A stretch of DNA of 12,042 nucleotides from an uncultured Prevotella sp. (GTDB lineage: Bacteria; Bacteroidota; Bacteroidia; Bacteroidales; Bacteroidaceae). The DNA is taken from contig UQHJ01000072.1 in assembly GCA_900540885.1 (NCBI GenBank), positions 1 to 12,042 on the forward strand. Direction: 5' to 3'. The notes beneath the pieces were generated by a model. The model saw only the letters and a list, made by a program, of their open reading frames with translations. It made no database searches and was not told the origin of the DNA. Made by a program: the position numbers and the translations under genes. The first letter of the stretch is position 1, and each line of letters starts with the position of its first letter. Shown one piece after another: positions 5,859 to 12,042 of the stretch.

Positions 5859-8800
5859 ATGGCAAACAAGAAGTTTATTACTTGTGACGGTAACCAAGCT
5901 GCTGCGCACATTGCGTACATGTTTTCTGAGGTTGCTGCCATCTACCCCATCACTCCGTCATCACCTATGGCTGAGCACGTTGACGAATGGTCTGCACAAG
6001 GACGTATCAACCTCTTCGGTGATACAGTAAAAGTGCAAGAAATGCAAAGTGAAGGTGGTGCTGCTGGTGCAGTACACGGCTCTTTGCAAGCTGGTGCGCT
6101 CACCACTACCTTTACAGCATCTCAGGGCTTGCTCCTGATGATACCTAATATGTATAAGATTGCAGGTGAATTGCTCCCCTGCGTATTCCACGTATCAGCT
6201 CGTACTTTAGCTTCTCACTCTCTCTGTATCTTCGGCGACCACTCTGACGTAATGGCTTGCCGCCAAACAGGTTTCGCTATGTTGTGCGAAGGCTCTGTAC
6301 AGGAAGTTATGGACCTCTCTGCCGTAGCTCACCTCACAGCCCTCGAGACTCGCGTACCTTTCATCAACTTCTTCGACGGCTTCCGTACCTCACACGAGTA
6401 TCAGAAGATCGAAGTAATGGATCAAGAGGACATTCGTCCGCTCGTTCCTATGGATAAGGTAGCAGAGTTCCGTAGCCGTGCCCTCACTCCTGAGCACCCC
6501 GTAGCTCGTGGTATGGCTGAAAACCCCGAAACTTTCTTCGCTCACCGCGAAGTATGCAATCCTTACTACGACTCAGTACCCGCAGTCGTTGAGAAATATA
6601 TGGCCGAAATCAGCAAGATTACAGGTCGTGAATACAAGCTCTTCAGCTACTATGGTGCTGATGATGCCGAGCGCGTAATCATCTGCATGGGTTCTGTAAC
6701 CGAGGCTGCTCGCGAAGCTATCGACTACCTCAACGCTAAGGGCGAGAAGGTAGGTATGGTAAGCGTTCACCTCTATCGTCCCTTCTCTGTTAAGCACTTG
6801 CTCGCTGCAGTGCCCAAGACTTGTAAGAAGATTGCCGTACTCGACCGTACAAAGGAACCTGGTGCTAATGGTGAACCTCTTTACCTTGACGTTAAGGATG
6901 CCTTCTACGACGTTGAAGATCGTCCCCTCATCGTGGGCGGCCGCTACGGCTTAGGCTCTTGCGATACTACGCCTACAATGATTATCTCAGTGTACGACAA
7001 CCTCGCATTGCCCGAACCTAAGGATCACTTCACACTCGGTATCGTCGACGACGTTACCTTCCACTCTCTTCCCTTAGAGAAGGAAATGGCACTCGGTGGA
7101 GAAGGTATCTTCGAAGCTAAGTTCTATGGCCTCGGTGCTGACGGTACTGTAGGTGCTAATAAGAACTCTATCAAGATCATTGGTGACAACACGGATAAGT
7201 ATTGCCAAGCATACTTCTCTTACGACTCTAAGAAGTCAGGTGGTTTCACTTGCTCTCACCTCCGCTTCGGCGATCACCCCATTCGCTCAACTTACCAGAT
7301 TAAGACTCCTAACTTCGTAGCATGCCACGTACAGGCTTATCTCCACATGTATGACGTGCTCCGTGGTCTTCGCGATAATGGTACTTTCTTGTTGAACACC
7401 ATTTGGGAAGGTGATGAGTTGGCTAAGAACTTGCCCAACAACGTAAAGCGCTACTTCGCTGAACACAACATCACCGTTTACTACATCAACGCTACTAAGA
7501 TCGCTCAAGAGATTGGCCTTGGCAACCGTACCAACACCATTCTCCAGTCAGCCTTCTTCCGCATCACAGGTGTTATCCCTGTTGATTTGGCCGTAGAGCA
7601 GATGAAGAAGTTCATCGTTAAGTCATACAGCAAGAAGGGTCAAGATATCGTTGATAAGAACTACCAGGCCGTTGACCGTGGTGGTGAATACAAGCAACTC
7701 GCCGTTGATCCTGCATGGGCTACACTCCCCGAGGACGAGAAGATTGTACGTGATGAACCCGCTTTCATCTCTGACATGGTACGTCCTATCAACGCACAGA
7801 ATGGTGACCTCCTTCCCGTTAGTGCCTTCAAGGTAACAGAAGACGGTACTTGGCAACAAGGCACTGCCGCTTACGAGAAGCGTGGCGTAGCTGCTTTCGT
7901 TCCTGTATGGCACAAGGAGAACTGTATTCAGTGTAACAAGTGTGACTTCGTATGTCCTCACGCTGCTATCCGTCCGTTCGTACTCACTGACGACGAACTC
8001 GCTGGCTTCAAGGGTGAGACTATCGAGATGAAGGCACCTGCTGCTATGAAGGGTATGCACTTCGTACAGCAAGTTGACGTTATGGACTGCCTCGGTTGCG
8101 GCAACTGTGTTGACGTATGTCCTGGCTTGAAGGGTAACAAGGCACTCGAAATGGTACCCCTCGCAGGTCAAGAGGCTGAAGCTGACAACTGGACTTACTG
8201 CGCTACTAAGGTGACTAGCAAGCAACACTTGGTTGACGTGAAACTCAACCCCAAGAACTCTCAGTTCGCAACTCCGTTGTTTGAGTTCTCAGGCGCTTGC
8301 TCTGGTTGTGGTGAGACTCCTTACGTTAAGCTCGTTAGCCAACTCTTTGGTGATCGTCAGATGATAGCTAACGCTACAGGTTGTTCTTCAATCTATTCTG
8401 GTTCTATCCCCTCAACTCCTTATACTACGAACGAAAAGGGTCAAGGTCCTGCATGGGCTAACTCATTGTTCGAAGACTTCTGCGAGTTTGGTATGGGTAT
8501 GATCCTTGCTAACAAGAAGATGCGTGCACGCATTCAGAAGTTGTTGCAAGACGTTATCGCTACCGAAGAAGCTCCTGCAGAATACAAGGCAGCTGCTCAG
8601 GAATGGATCGATGGACAAGACGATGCAGTAGCAAGCCGCGCAGCCGCTGAGAAGCTCGAACCTATGATTAAGGCTGGTGCTGAGAAGGGTTGCGAAACTT
8701 GCAAGCAACTCGCTGAGTTGAGCCACTTCCTCACGAAGCGTAGCCAGTGGATCATCGGTGGTGACGGTGCTTCTTACGACATCGGCTACGGTGGTCTTGA

Positions 8801-9416
8801 TCACGTACTCGCTAGCGGTGAAGACGTTAACATTCTCGTACTCGATACAGAGGTTTACTCTAACACAGGTGGTCAGGCTTCAAAGGCTACTCCTGTCGGT
8901 GCTATCGCACAGTTCGCTGCTGCAGGTAAGCGCGTAACAAAGAAGGACCTCGGTTTGATGCAGACTACATACGGTTACATCTACGTAGCTCAAGTAGCTA
9001 TGGGTGCTGACCAAGCTCAGTGCTTGAAGGCTATGAAGGAAGCTGAGGCTTACCACGGTCCTTCACTCATCATCGCTTATGCTCCTTGTATCAACCACGG
9101 TTTGAAGATTAAGGGCGGTATGGGTCGTAGCCAAGCTGAAGAGGCTCGTGCCGTAGCTTGTGGTTACTGGCACTTGTGGCGTTTCAACCCCGAACTCGCT
9201 GACCAAGGCAAGAACCCCTTCACACTCGACTCTAAGGAGCCGGATTGGGATATGTTCCAAGACTACCTCGACCACGAAGTTCGCTTCCTCTCATTGAAGA
9301 AGGCATTGCCCGAACAGGCTCAAGAGCTTTACGACGAAACGAAGCGCGCTGCTCAGCGTCGCTACGCTTCTTACATTCGTAAGACGAAGGAAGACTGGTC
9401 TCTCCCTCAAGAGTAA
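5859..9416 (+). CDS. nifJ: Pyruvate:ferredoxin (flavodoxin) oxidoreductase, single-chain homodimer type
   Basis: PFOR oxidises pyruvate with CoA to acetyl-CoA and CO2, passing electrons to ferredoxin or flavodoxin; it is a central cytoplasmic enzyme in anaerobes. The start is ATG 5859 (MANKKFITCDGN), giving 1185 residues, the usual size; the frame is open to 5796 but that extension is cassette repeat sequence. Visible are YPITPSSPMAEH (29-40, pyruvate/TPP domain) and the CoA/transketolase-like region. Two ferredoxin-type clusters follow, CxxCxxCxxxC at C689/C692/C695/C699 and C744/C747/C750/C754. The proximal cluster cysteines are C814, C817, C842 and C1077, and the TPP motif runs from GDG (968-970) to NTGGQ (1002-1006). 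All ligands are present. The chain lacks the long C-terminal protective extension of the Desulfovibrio africanus enzyme. Codon use is strongly biased, suggesting high expression. Confidence 0.97.
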   Translation: MANKKFITCDGNQAAAHIAYMFSEVAAIYPITPSSPMAEHVDEWSAQGRINLFGDTVKVQEMQSEGGAAGAVHGSLQAGALTTTFTASQGLLLMIPNMYKIAGELLPCVFHVSARTLASHSLCIFGDHSDVMACRQTGFAMLCEGSVQEVMDLSAVAHLTALETRVPFINFFDGFRTSHEYQKIEVMDQEDIRPLVPMDKVAEFRSRALTPEHPVARGMAENPETFFAHREVCNPYYDSVPAVVEKYMAEISKITGREYKLFSYYGADDAERVIICMGSVTEAAREAIDYLNAKGEKVGMVSVHLYRPFSVKHLLAAVPKTCKKIAVLDRTKEPGANGEPLYLDVKDAFYDVEDRPLIVGGRYGLGSCDTTPTMIISVYDNLALPEPKDHFTLGIVDDVTFHSLPLEKEMALGGEGIFEAKFYGLGADGTVGANKNSIKIIGDNTDKYCQAYFSYDSKKSGGFTCSHLRFGDHPIRSTYQIKTPNFVACHVQAYLHMYDVLRGLRDNGTFLLNTIWEGDELAKNLPNNVKRYFAEHNITVYYINATKIAQEIGLGNRTNTILQSAFFRITGVIPVDLAVEQMKKFIVKSYSKKGQDIVDKNYQAVDRGGEYKQLAVDPAWATLPEDEKIVRDEPAFISDMVRPINAQNGDLLPVSAFKVTEDGTWQQGTAAYEKRGVAAFVPVWHKENCIQCNKCDFVCPHAAIRPFVLTDDELAGFKGETIEMKAPAAMKGMHFVQQVDVMDCLGCGNCVDVCPGLKGNKALEMVPLAGQEAEADNWTYCATKVTSKQHLVDVKLNPKNSQFATPLFEFSGACSGCGETPYVKLVSQLFGDRQMIANATGCSSIYSGSIPSTPYTTNEKGQGPAWANSLFEDFCEFGMGMILANKKMRARIQKLLQDVIATEEAPAEYKAAAQEWIDGQDDAVASRAAAEKLEPMIKAGAEKGCETCKQLAELSHFLTKRSQWIIGGDGASYDIGYGGLDHVLASGEDVNILVLDTEVYSNTGGQASKATPVGAIAQFAAAGKRVTKKDLGLMQTTYGYIYVAQVAMGADQAQCLKAMKEAEAYHGPSLIIAYAPCINHGLKIKGGMGRSQAEEARAVACGYWHLWRFNPELADQGKNPFTLDSKEPDWDMFQDYLDHEVRFLSLKKALPEQAQELYDETKRAAQRRYASYIRKTKEDWSLPQE

Positions 9417-9451
9417 TCACTTCTATGCGTAACAAAACGCATTAAATAAAT

Positions 9452-9493
9452 AAAGCGCATCTCATTGCAATGTAGCATTGAGATGCGCTTTTT
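9452..9493 (+). terminator. Intrinsic terminator of nifJ
   Basis: AAAGCGCATCTCA (9452-9464) pairs perfectly with TGAGATGCGCTTT (9479-9491), with a 14-nt loop and a five-T run at 9489-9493. It lies 35 nt after the nifJ stop. On the minus strand the A-rich side also gives a U-rich end, so it may work in both directions between the convergent genes. Confidence 0.87.
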
Positions 9494-9524
9494 GTATAAC
9501 ATTTAAATAAACTGCAATTTATCA

Positions 9525-9567
9525 GCCTAATTGGGGGGCGGGTTTGTAACCCGCCCCCCAATTAGGC
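9525..9567. terminator. 20-bp GC-rich perfect hairpin between convergent genes
   Basis: The arms 9525-9544 and 9548-9567 pair over 20 bp around TGT; the core is TTGGGGGGCGGGTT. It begins 3 nt beyond the stop codon of the minus-strand rluA-family gene, so it is probably its 3' hairpin. No T-run follows on the minus strand. It is unrelated in sequence to the nifJ terminator 30 bp away. Confidence 0.65.
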
Positions 9568-9570
9568 AAT

Positions 9571-10239
9571 CTAAAACATGCCCCAAAGCTTGTTCGATTC
9601 GGGATAAGGGGCATCAACTGAAATGAGCTTGTGACTAACGGGGTGTTCAAACTCTATGTGGCGTGCATGCAAGCAAATGGAGCCATCAGGGTTGGAGCGT
9701 GGTGCACCATATTTTAAGTCACCCTTGATAACGCAGTGCATGGCTGATAGTTGACAACGGATTTGATGATGACGCCCTGTGTGTAGATTGACTTCAAGCA
9801 AGAAATAACGGTCTGACGAAGCAATAAGGCGATAGTCAAGCACTGCCTTTTTACTACCAGGCACCTCACGTGGGTGGGCATAGGCTTTGTTTTGCTTCTC
9901 ATTACGCGTGAGCCAATGAGTGAGTTCACCTTGAGGCTGAGCGGGGGCTGCACAAACGATGGCATGATATGTTTTACGTATTTTACCGCCTACGCGAAAC
10001 ATCTCATTTAGTCGGGCCAAGGCTTTACTGGTACGTGCAAATACTACTATTCCACTTACTGGGCGATCTAAGCGATGAACCGTACCTAAGAATACTTCAC
10101 CAGGTTTGTTATACTTTTCTTTGATGTATGCCTTTACATCGTCGGCTAAAGTGCGGTCGCCTGTCTTGTCGCCTTGCACGATTTCACCTGGAGCTTTGTT
10201 GACAATAATGATATGATTGTCTTCGTAAAGAATGGTCAT
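9571..10239 (-). CDS. RluA-family RNA pseudouridine synthase
   Basis: This family converts specific uridines in rRNA or tRNA to pseudouridine. The 222-residue chain starts directly in the catalytic domain (MTILYEDNHIIIVNKAPGEI), with no N-terminal S4 RNA-binding domain, as in RluA and TruC-like members. Motif II is HRLDRPVSG at 55-63 with the catalytic aspartate D58. RKTYHAIV (88-95) and TGRHHQIRCQL (154-164, usually TGRTHQIR) are the later family landmarks. Whether the target is rRNA or tRNA cannot be read from the sequence, so no specific symbol is given. The gene lies 149 bp downstream of fabG on the same strand, separated by a palindrome. No promoter box of its own is evident, so read-through from tetR-fabG is possible. 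Confidence 0.92.
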   Translation of the reverse strand: MTILYEDNHIIIVNKAPGEIVQGDKTGDRTLADDVKAYIKEKYNKPGEVFLGTVHRLDRPVSGIVVFARTSKALARLNEMFRVGGKIRKTYHAIVCAAPAQPQGELTHWLTRNEKQNKAYAHPREVPGSKKAVLDYRLIASSDRYFLLEVNLHTGRHHQIRCQLSAMHCVIKGDLKYGAPRSNPDGSICLHARHIEFEHPVSHKLISVDAPYPESNKLWGMF

Positions 10240-10272
10240 ACTTTGGGATTACTAAGATTAAGTGGGGGGCTA

Positions 10273-10294
10273 AAAATTCTGATTTTAGAATTTT
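10273..10294. repeat. Small inverted repeat upstream of the rluA-family gene
   Basis: AAAATTCT (10273-10280) and AGAATTTT (10287-10294) pair across a 6-nt loop in the gap between fabG and the rluA-family gene. It could fold in the leader of the minus-strand transcript. It may be chance in AT-rich sequence. Confidence 0.35.
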
Positions 10295-10310
10295 CAGAAC
10301 CTCCCTAAAC

Positions 10311-10362
10311 ATTTTGAGGTTATTCATTTAGCTTTCCCAAACTAATTGAATAACCTCAAAAT
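10311..10362. repeat. Palindrome between fabG and the rluA-family gene
   Basis: ATTTTGAGGTTATTCA (10311-10326) and its perfect complement (10347-10362) form a 16-bp stem. After one mismatch the pairing extends by four more base pairs to a 10-nt loop. It lies 26 bp past the fabG stop on the minus strand. The following bases are not T-rich on that strand, so attenuation, RNA processing or a simple repeat are as likely as full termination. Confidence 0.65.
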
Positions 10363-10388
10363 TTAATTGATAGGAGGAAGAAGGGGGA

Positions 10389-11135
10389 TTACATATTCAT
10401 ACCACCATCAACCTGAATAACTTGGCCACTGATGTAGCTTGACATGTCAGAAGCGAGGAAAGTAGCCACATTGGCAATGTCCTCTGGCTGACCGCCACGA
10501 CGAAGGGGAATAACCTTCATCCATTCCTTGCGTACTTCATCGCTCAACTGAGCTGTCATAGCTGTTTCGATGAAGCCCGGAGCAATAGCGTTGGCACGAA
10601 TACCACGGCTACCCATCTCTTGAGCAATGCTCTTAGCCAAAGCTATCAAGCCAGCCTTTGAAGCTGCGTAGTTGGCCTGACCTGCATTACCGTGTACGCC
10701 TACAACAGAAGCCATGTTGATGATTGAACCTTTGCGTTGACGCATCATGATAGGAGTACAAGCGTGGATAAAGTTGAAGGCAGACTTCAAGTTAACTGCG
10801 ATTACAGCGTCCCATTGAGCTTCGCTCATGCGGAGCATAAGACCGTCCTTTGTGATACCTGCGTTGTTAACCAAAATGTCGATTGAACCAAAGTCCTCGT
10901 GCACCTTCTTTACAACTTCTGCAGTGTCTTCAAAGTTAGCTGCGTTTGAAGCATATGCCAAGCACTTTACGCCCTTGGCTTCAATTTCTTGACGAGTAGC
11001 CTCGCCATTTTCGTCAATCTTTAAGTCGGTGAAAGCGATGTTAGCGCCTTCTTCGGCAAACTTTAATGCAATAGCCTTACCAATACCACGAGCAGCACCC
11101 GTGATTAAGGCTGTTTTACCTGTTAATAATCCCAT
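10389..11135 (-). CDS. fabG: 3-oxoacyl-[acyl-carrier-protein] reductase
   Basis: FabG reduces 3-oxoacyl-ACP to 3-hydroxyacyl-ACP with NADPH in cytoplasmic type II fatty-acid synthesis. The protein is a classical 248-residue short-chain dehydrogenase. Visible are the cofactor motif TGAARGIG (12-19), NNAG (90-93) and the complete catalytic tetrad N115, S143, Y156 and K160 in YAASK (156-160). PG (187-188) and the C-terminal SGQVIQVDGGMNM, typical of FabG, follow. It lies 25 bp downstream of the tetR gene on the same strand, so the two are probably co-transcribed and controlled from the promoter before tetR. Other SDRs share many motifs, but the overall match to FabG, including ITKDGLMLRM after NNAG, is strong. 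Confidence 0.94.
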   Translation of the reverse strand: MGLLTGKTALITGAARGIGKAIALKFAEEGANIAFTDLKIDENGEATRQEIEAKGVKCLAYASNAANFEDTAEVVKKVHEDFGSIDILVNNAGITKDGLMLRMSEAQWDAVIAVNLKSAFNFIHACTPIMMRQRKGSIINMASVVGVHGNAGQANYAASKAGLIALAKSIAQEMGSRGIRANAIAPGFIETAMTAQLSDEVRKEWMKVIPLRRGGQPEDIANVATFLASDMSSYISGQVIQVDGGMNM

Positions 11136-11160
11136 GTTATTATATATATATGTATTATTC

Positions 11161-11757
11161 TTACTTTACTGCTGGAGGCATGTTAAGTACGCGTGTCAAG
11201 ATGCCTTTTACGATGGGGTAGGTCTCTTCTTCTGTTAAGCCTTCGCCCAATCGATCGTAGATGTAAGGCACTTCAAGTCCTTTTATAGAATAATGAATGA
11301 TTTCGGCCATGAGTTCGACATTGTCAATGCGAAAACGCCCCTTTTCAAATCCTTCTTGCAGCACCTGCTTAAGAATGCGGCACTCCTCTACGTCGAAAGC
11401 TTTGCGCACCATTTCGACCTTCCAAATATTGCGGAAAAACTCAGCACGAAGGCTACCATTGCGAGCTACAATCTCGCGAATGATGCTCAAGTGAGCATAA
11501 ATCATGGCGAACACCTTTTCTTCGGGTTCGACTTCCATTGCCGCTACTTCATCGAGTTTCTCAGAAAGGCGTTCCAGTTCCTCTTCAATCACGGCATAAT
11601 AGATTTCCTCTTTATTTTTAAAGTAGGTGTACAACGTACGGCGGCCGCGACCAGAGGCTGCAGCTATATCGTTCATTGTTGTTGCTTTCAGTCCTTTATG
11701 AGCAAATAGCCCACGTGCTACTTCAAGTAATGTTTGTCGTGTTTTTGATATAGACAT
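11161..11757 (-). CDS. TetR/AcrR-family transcriptional regulator
   Basis: This 198-residue protein has an N-terminal TetR-type helix-turn-helix: a helix at about 5-20 (RQTLLEVARGLFAHKG), then TTMNDIAAASGRGRRTLYTYFKNKEEI at about 26-52. The C-terminal part is helical and variable, as expected for a ligand-binding domain. It is the first gene of a probable two-gene unit with fabG, so a role in controlling fatty-acid synthesis, with an acyl ligand, is a reasonable inference but not shown. It probably also controls itself: two palindromes flank or overlap its promoter boxes (11795-11817 and 11838-11879). The start MSISKTRQTLLEVA at 11757 fits the family spacing. No Shine-Dalgarno decides it. Confidence 0.9.
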   Translation of the reverse strand: MSISKTRQTLLEVARGLFAHKGLKATTMNDIAAASGRGRRTLYTYFKNKEEIYYAVIEEELERLSEKLDEVAAMEVEPEEKVFAMIYAHLSIIREIVARNGSLRAEFFRNIWKVEMVRKAFDVEECRILKQVLQEGFEKGRFRIDNVELMAEIIHYSIKGLEVPYIYDRLGEGLTEEETYPIVKGILTRVLNMPPAVK

Positions 11758-11794
11758 TGTCCTTTCTGTCTTTTTACTTTTTCGATTCTTTTAA

Positions 11795-11817
11795 GCACAC
11801 TTTTACTTTCAGTGTGC
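11795..11817 (-). promoter_or_regulatory. Candidate operator at the tetR transcription start
   Basis: GCACACT (11795-11801) and AGTGTGC (11811-11817) are inverted around a 9-nt centre, a 23-bp site. It touches the promoter -7 box and covers the expected transcription start. Its size and position fit an autoregulatory TetR operator, which is inference. Confidence 0.45.
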
Positions 11818-11848
11818 AAAGATAGTGCAAACCGAACGCAATACAAAA
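11817..11848 (-). promoter_or_regulatory. Bacteroidetes-type promoter of tetR-fabG
   Basis: Read on the minus strand, TTTTG (11848-11844) and TATCTTTG (11824-11817) are 19 nt apart, a full match to TTTG-N19-TAnnTTTG. Transcription would start near 11810, leaving a leader of about 50 nt before the tetR ATG at 11757. Confidence 0.75.
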
Positions 11849-11879
11849 TGAAAAAATGTATTTTTTTATTTTGTATTGC
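11838..11879. promoter_or_regulatory. 42-bp palindrome over the tetR -33 box
   Basis: GCAATACAAAAT (11838-11849) pairs with ATTTTGTATTGC (11868-11879). After one G/T position, six A pair with six T around the loop TGTA, a stem of 19 positions. It contains the -33 box of the tetR promoter and A/T tracts upstream of it. It may be an operator, or a terminator-like element of AT tracts. Confidence 0.5.
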
Positions 11880-11920
11880 TGAGGTGCAGCCTAATTCTGG
11901 CACGCACGGCCTAATGTCTT

Positions 11921-11960
11921 GAACGCAAGCTAACTTGGGGGCGACGCGTCCCCGCGTCGG
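11921..11960 (+). repeat. Dispersed 40-bp repeat with GC hairpin, copy 2
   Basis: This is the second copy of the repeat at 1718-1757, in the same orientation, differing at two positions. The hairpin CGACGCG-4 nt-CGCGTCG lies at 11942-11959. Unlike copy 1 it is not directly behind a stop codon, but lies in the gap upstream of tetR. It is followed two bases later by another long palindrome. Confidence 0.8.
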
Positions 11961-11961
11961 C

Positions 11962-11998
11962 ATTTGCAAGTCAAGGCTCGATGCCTTGACTTGCAAAT
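11962..11998. repeat. 16-bp perfect palindrome after repeat copy 2
   Basis: ATTTGCAAGTCAAGGC (11962-11977) pairs perfectly with 11983-11998 around TCGAT. Its sequence is unrelated to the palindrome that follows copy 1 of the 40-bp repeat. It ends two bases before a possible ATG at 12001. It could be a leader hairpin, an operator or another mobile palindrome. Confidence 0.65.
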
Positions 11999-12000
11999 AC

Positions 12001-12042
12001 ATGAATACCACGAATACAAGTATTGCCAACTTGGGGTATCGA
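12001..12042 (+). CDS. Possible start of a gene cut by the window edge
   Basis: An ATG at 12001 opens a frame that stays open for 14 codons to the end of the window (MNTTNTSIANLGYR). The reading frame runs away from tetR, so this would be a divergent gene. The LGY element faintly recalls the LGFPR/LGYPR start of cobalamin-independent methionine synthase, but 14 residues cannot establish that. No promoter with both boxes is visible close upstream. Confidence 0.25.
   Translation, partial: MNTTNTSIANLGYR

Noticed and set aside
7623..8228. 201-codon minus-strand open frame inside nifJ
   Set aside because: It lies wholly within the conserved ferredoxin-cluster region of nifJ, on the opposite strand, and follows from that gene's strong codon bias; the peptide has no recognisable domain.
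11718..12029. 103-codon minus-strand open frame upstream of tetR
   Set aside because: It covers the tetR promoter, two palindromes and the 40-bp repeat, and runs into the start of tetR in another frame; nothing in the peptide looks like a protein family.

Overview
This window most likely comes from the chromosome of an anaerobic Bacteroidales bacterium, probably Prevotellaceae-like; the genus is not secure. Three things point there. Promoters read TTTG-N19/20-TAnnTTTG (best before the ATPase gene at 3889-3920 and, on the minus strand, before tetR at 11848-11817). Start codons lack clear Shine-Dalgarno sequences. The protein types are common in Bacteroidales: an AAA_14/DUF4143 ATPase ending IPLWLFGFLY, a stand-alone four-helix-bundle (IVP-like) protein, a homodimer-type PFOR, and a RluA-type synthase without an S4 domain.

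Layout. 1-553 is non-coding or decayed: four 22-bp tandem repeats facing one inverted copy, a TGAAACA-rich tract and perhaps a broken ORF. Then on the plus strand come purT (554-1717), an ABC-F ATPase (1916-3553), a degenerate AAA_14-type ATPase (3949-5133), a four-helix-bundle gene inside a 53-bp inverted-repeat cassette (5172-5828), and nifJ (5859-9416) with a clear terminator. On the minus strand, converging on nifJ, lie tetR (11757-11161), fabG (11135-10389) and an rluA-family gene (10239-9571). The right edge may hold the first 14 codons of a plus-strand gene.

Function. The ordinary genes are housekeeping: formate-dependent purine synthesis, ribosome-associated ATPase activity, pyruvate oxidation to acetyl-CoA, fatty-acid reduction under a probable TetR regulator, and RNA pseudouridylation. 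No multi-gene defence or biosynthetic system is visible.

The unusual content is between the genes. Almost every gap holds a long perfect or near-perfect palindrome of unrelated sequence, with arms of 15 to 58 bp and loops from 3 to 30 nt. One is a 46-bp palindrome flanked by exact 8-bp direct repeats. One contains the stop codon of the ATPase gene. A 40-bp repeat with its own GC-rich hairpin occurs at both ends of the window. The best candidate for something new is the four-helix-bundle cassette with 53-bp terminal inverted repeats, whose ends abut two other palindromes. The second is the ATPase that has lost both the Walker A lysine and the Walker B glutamate.
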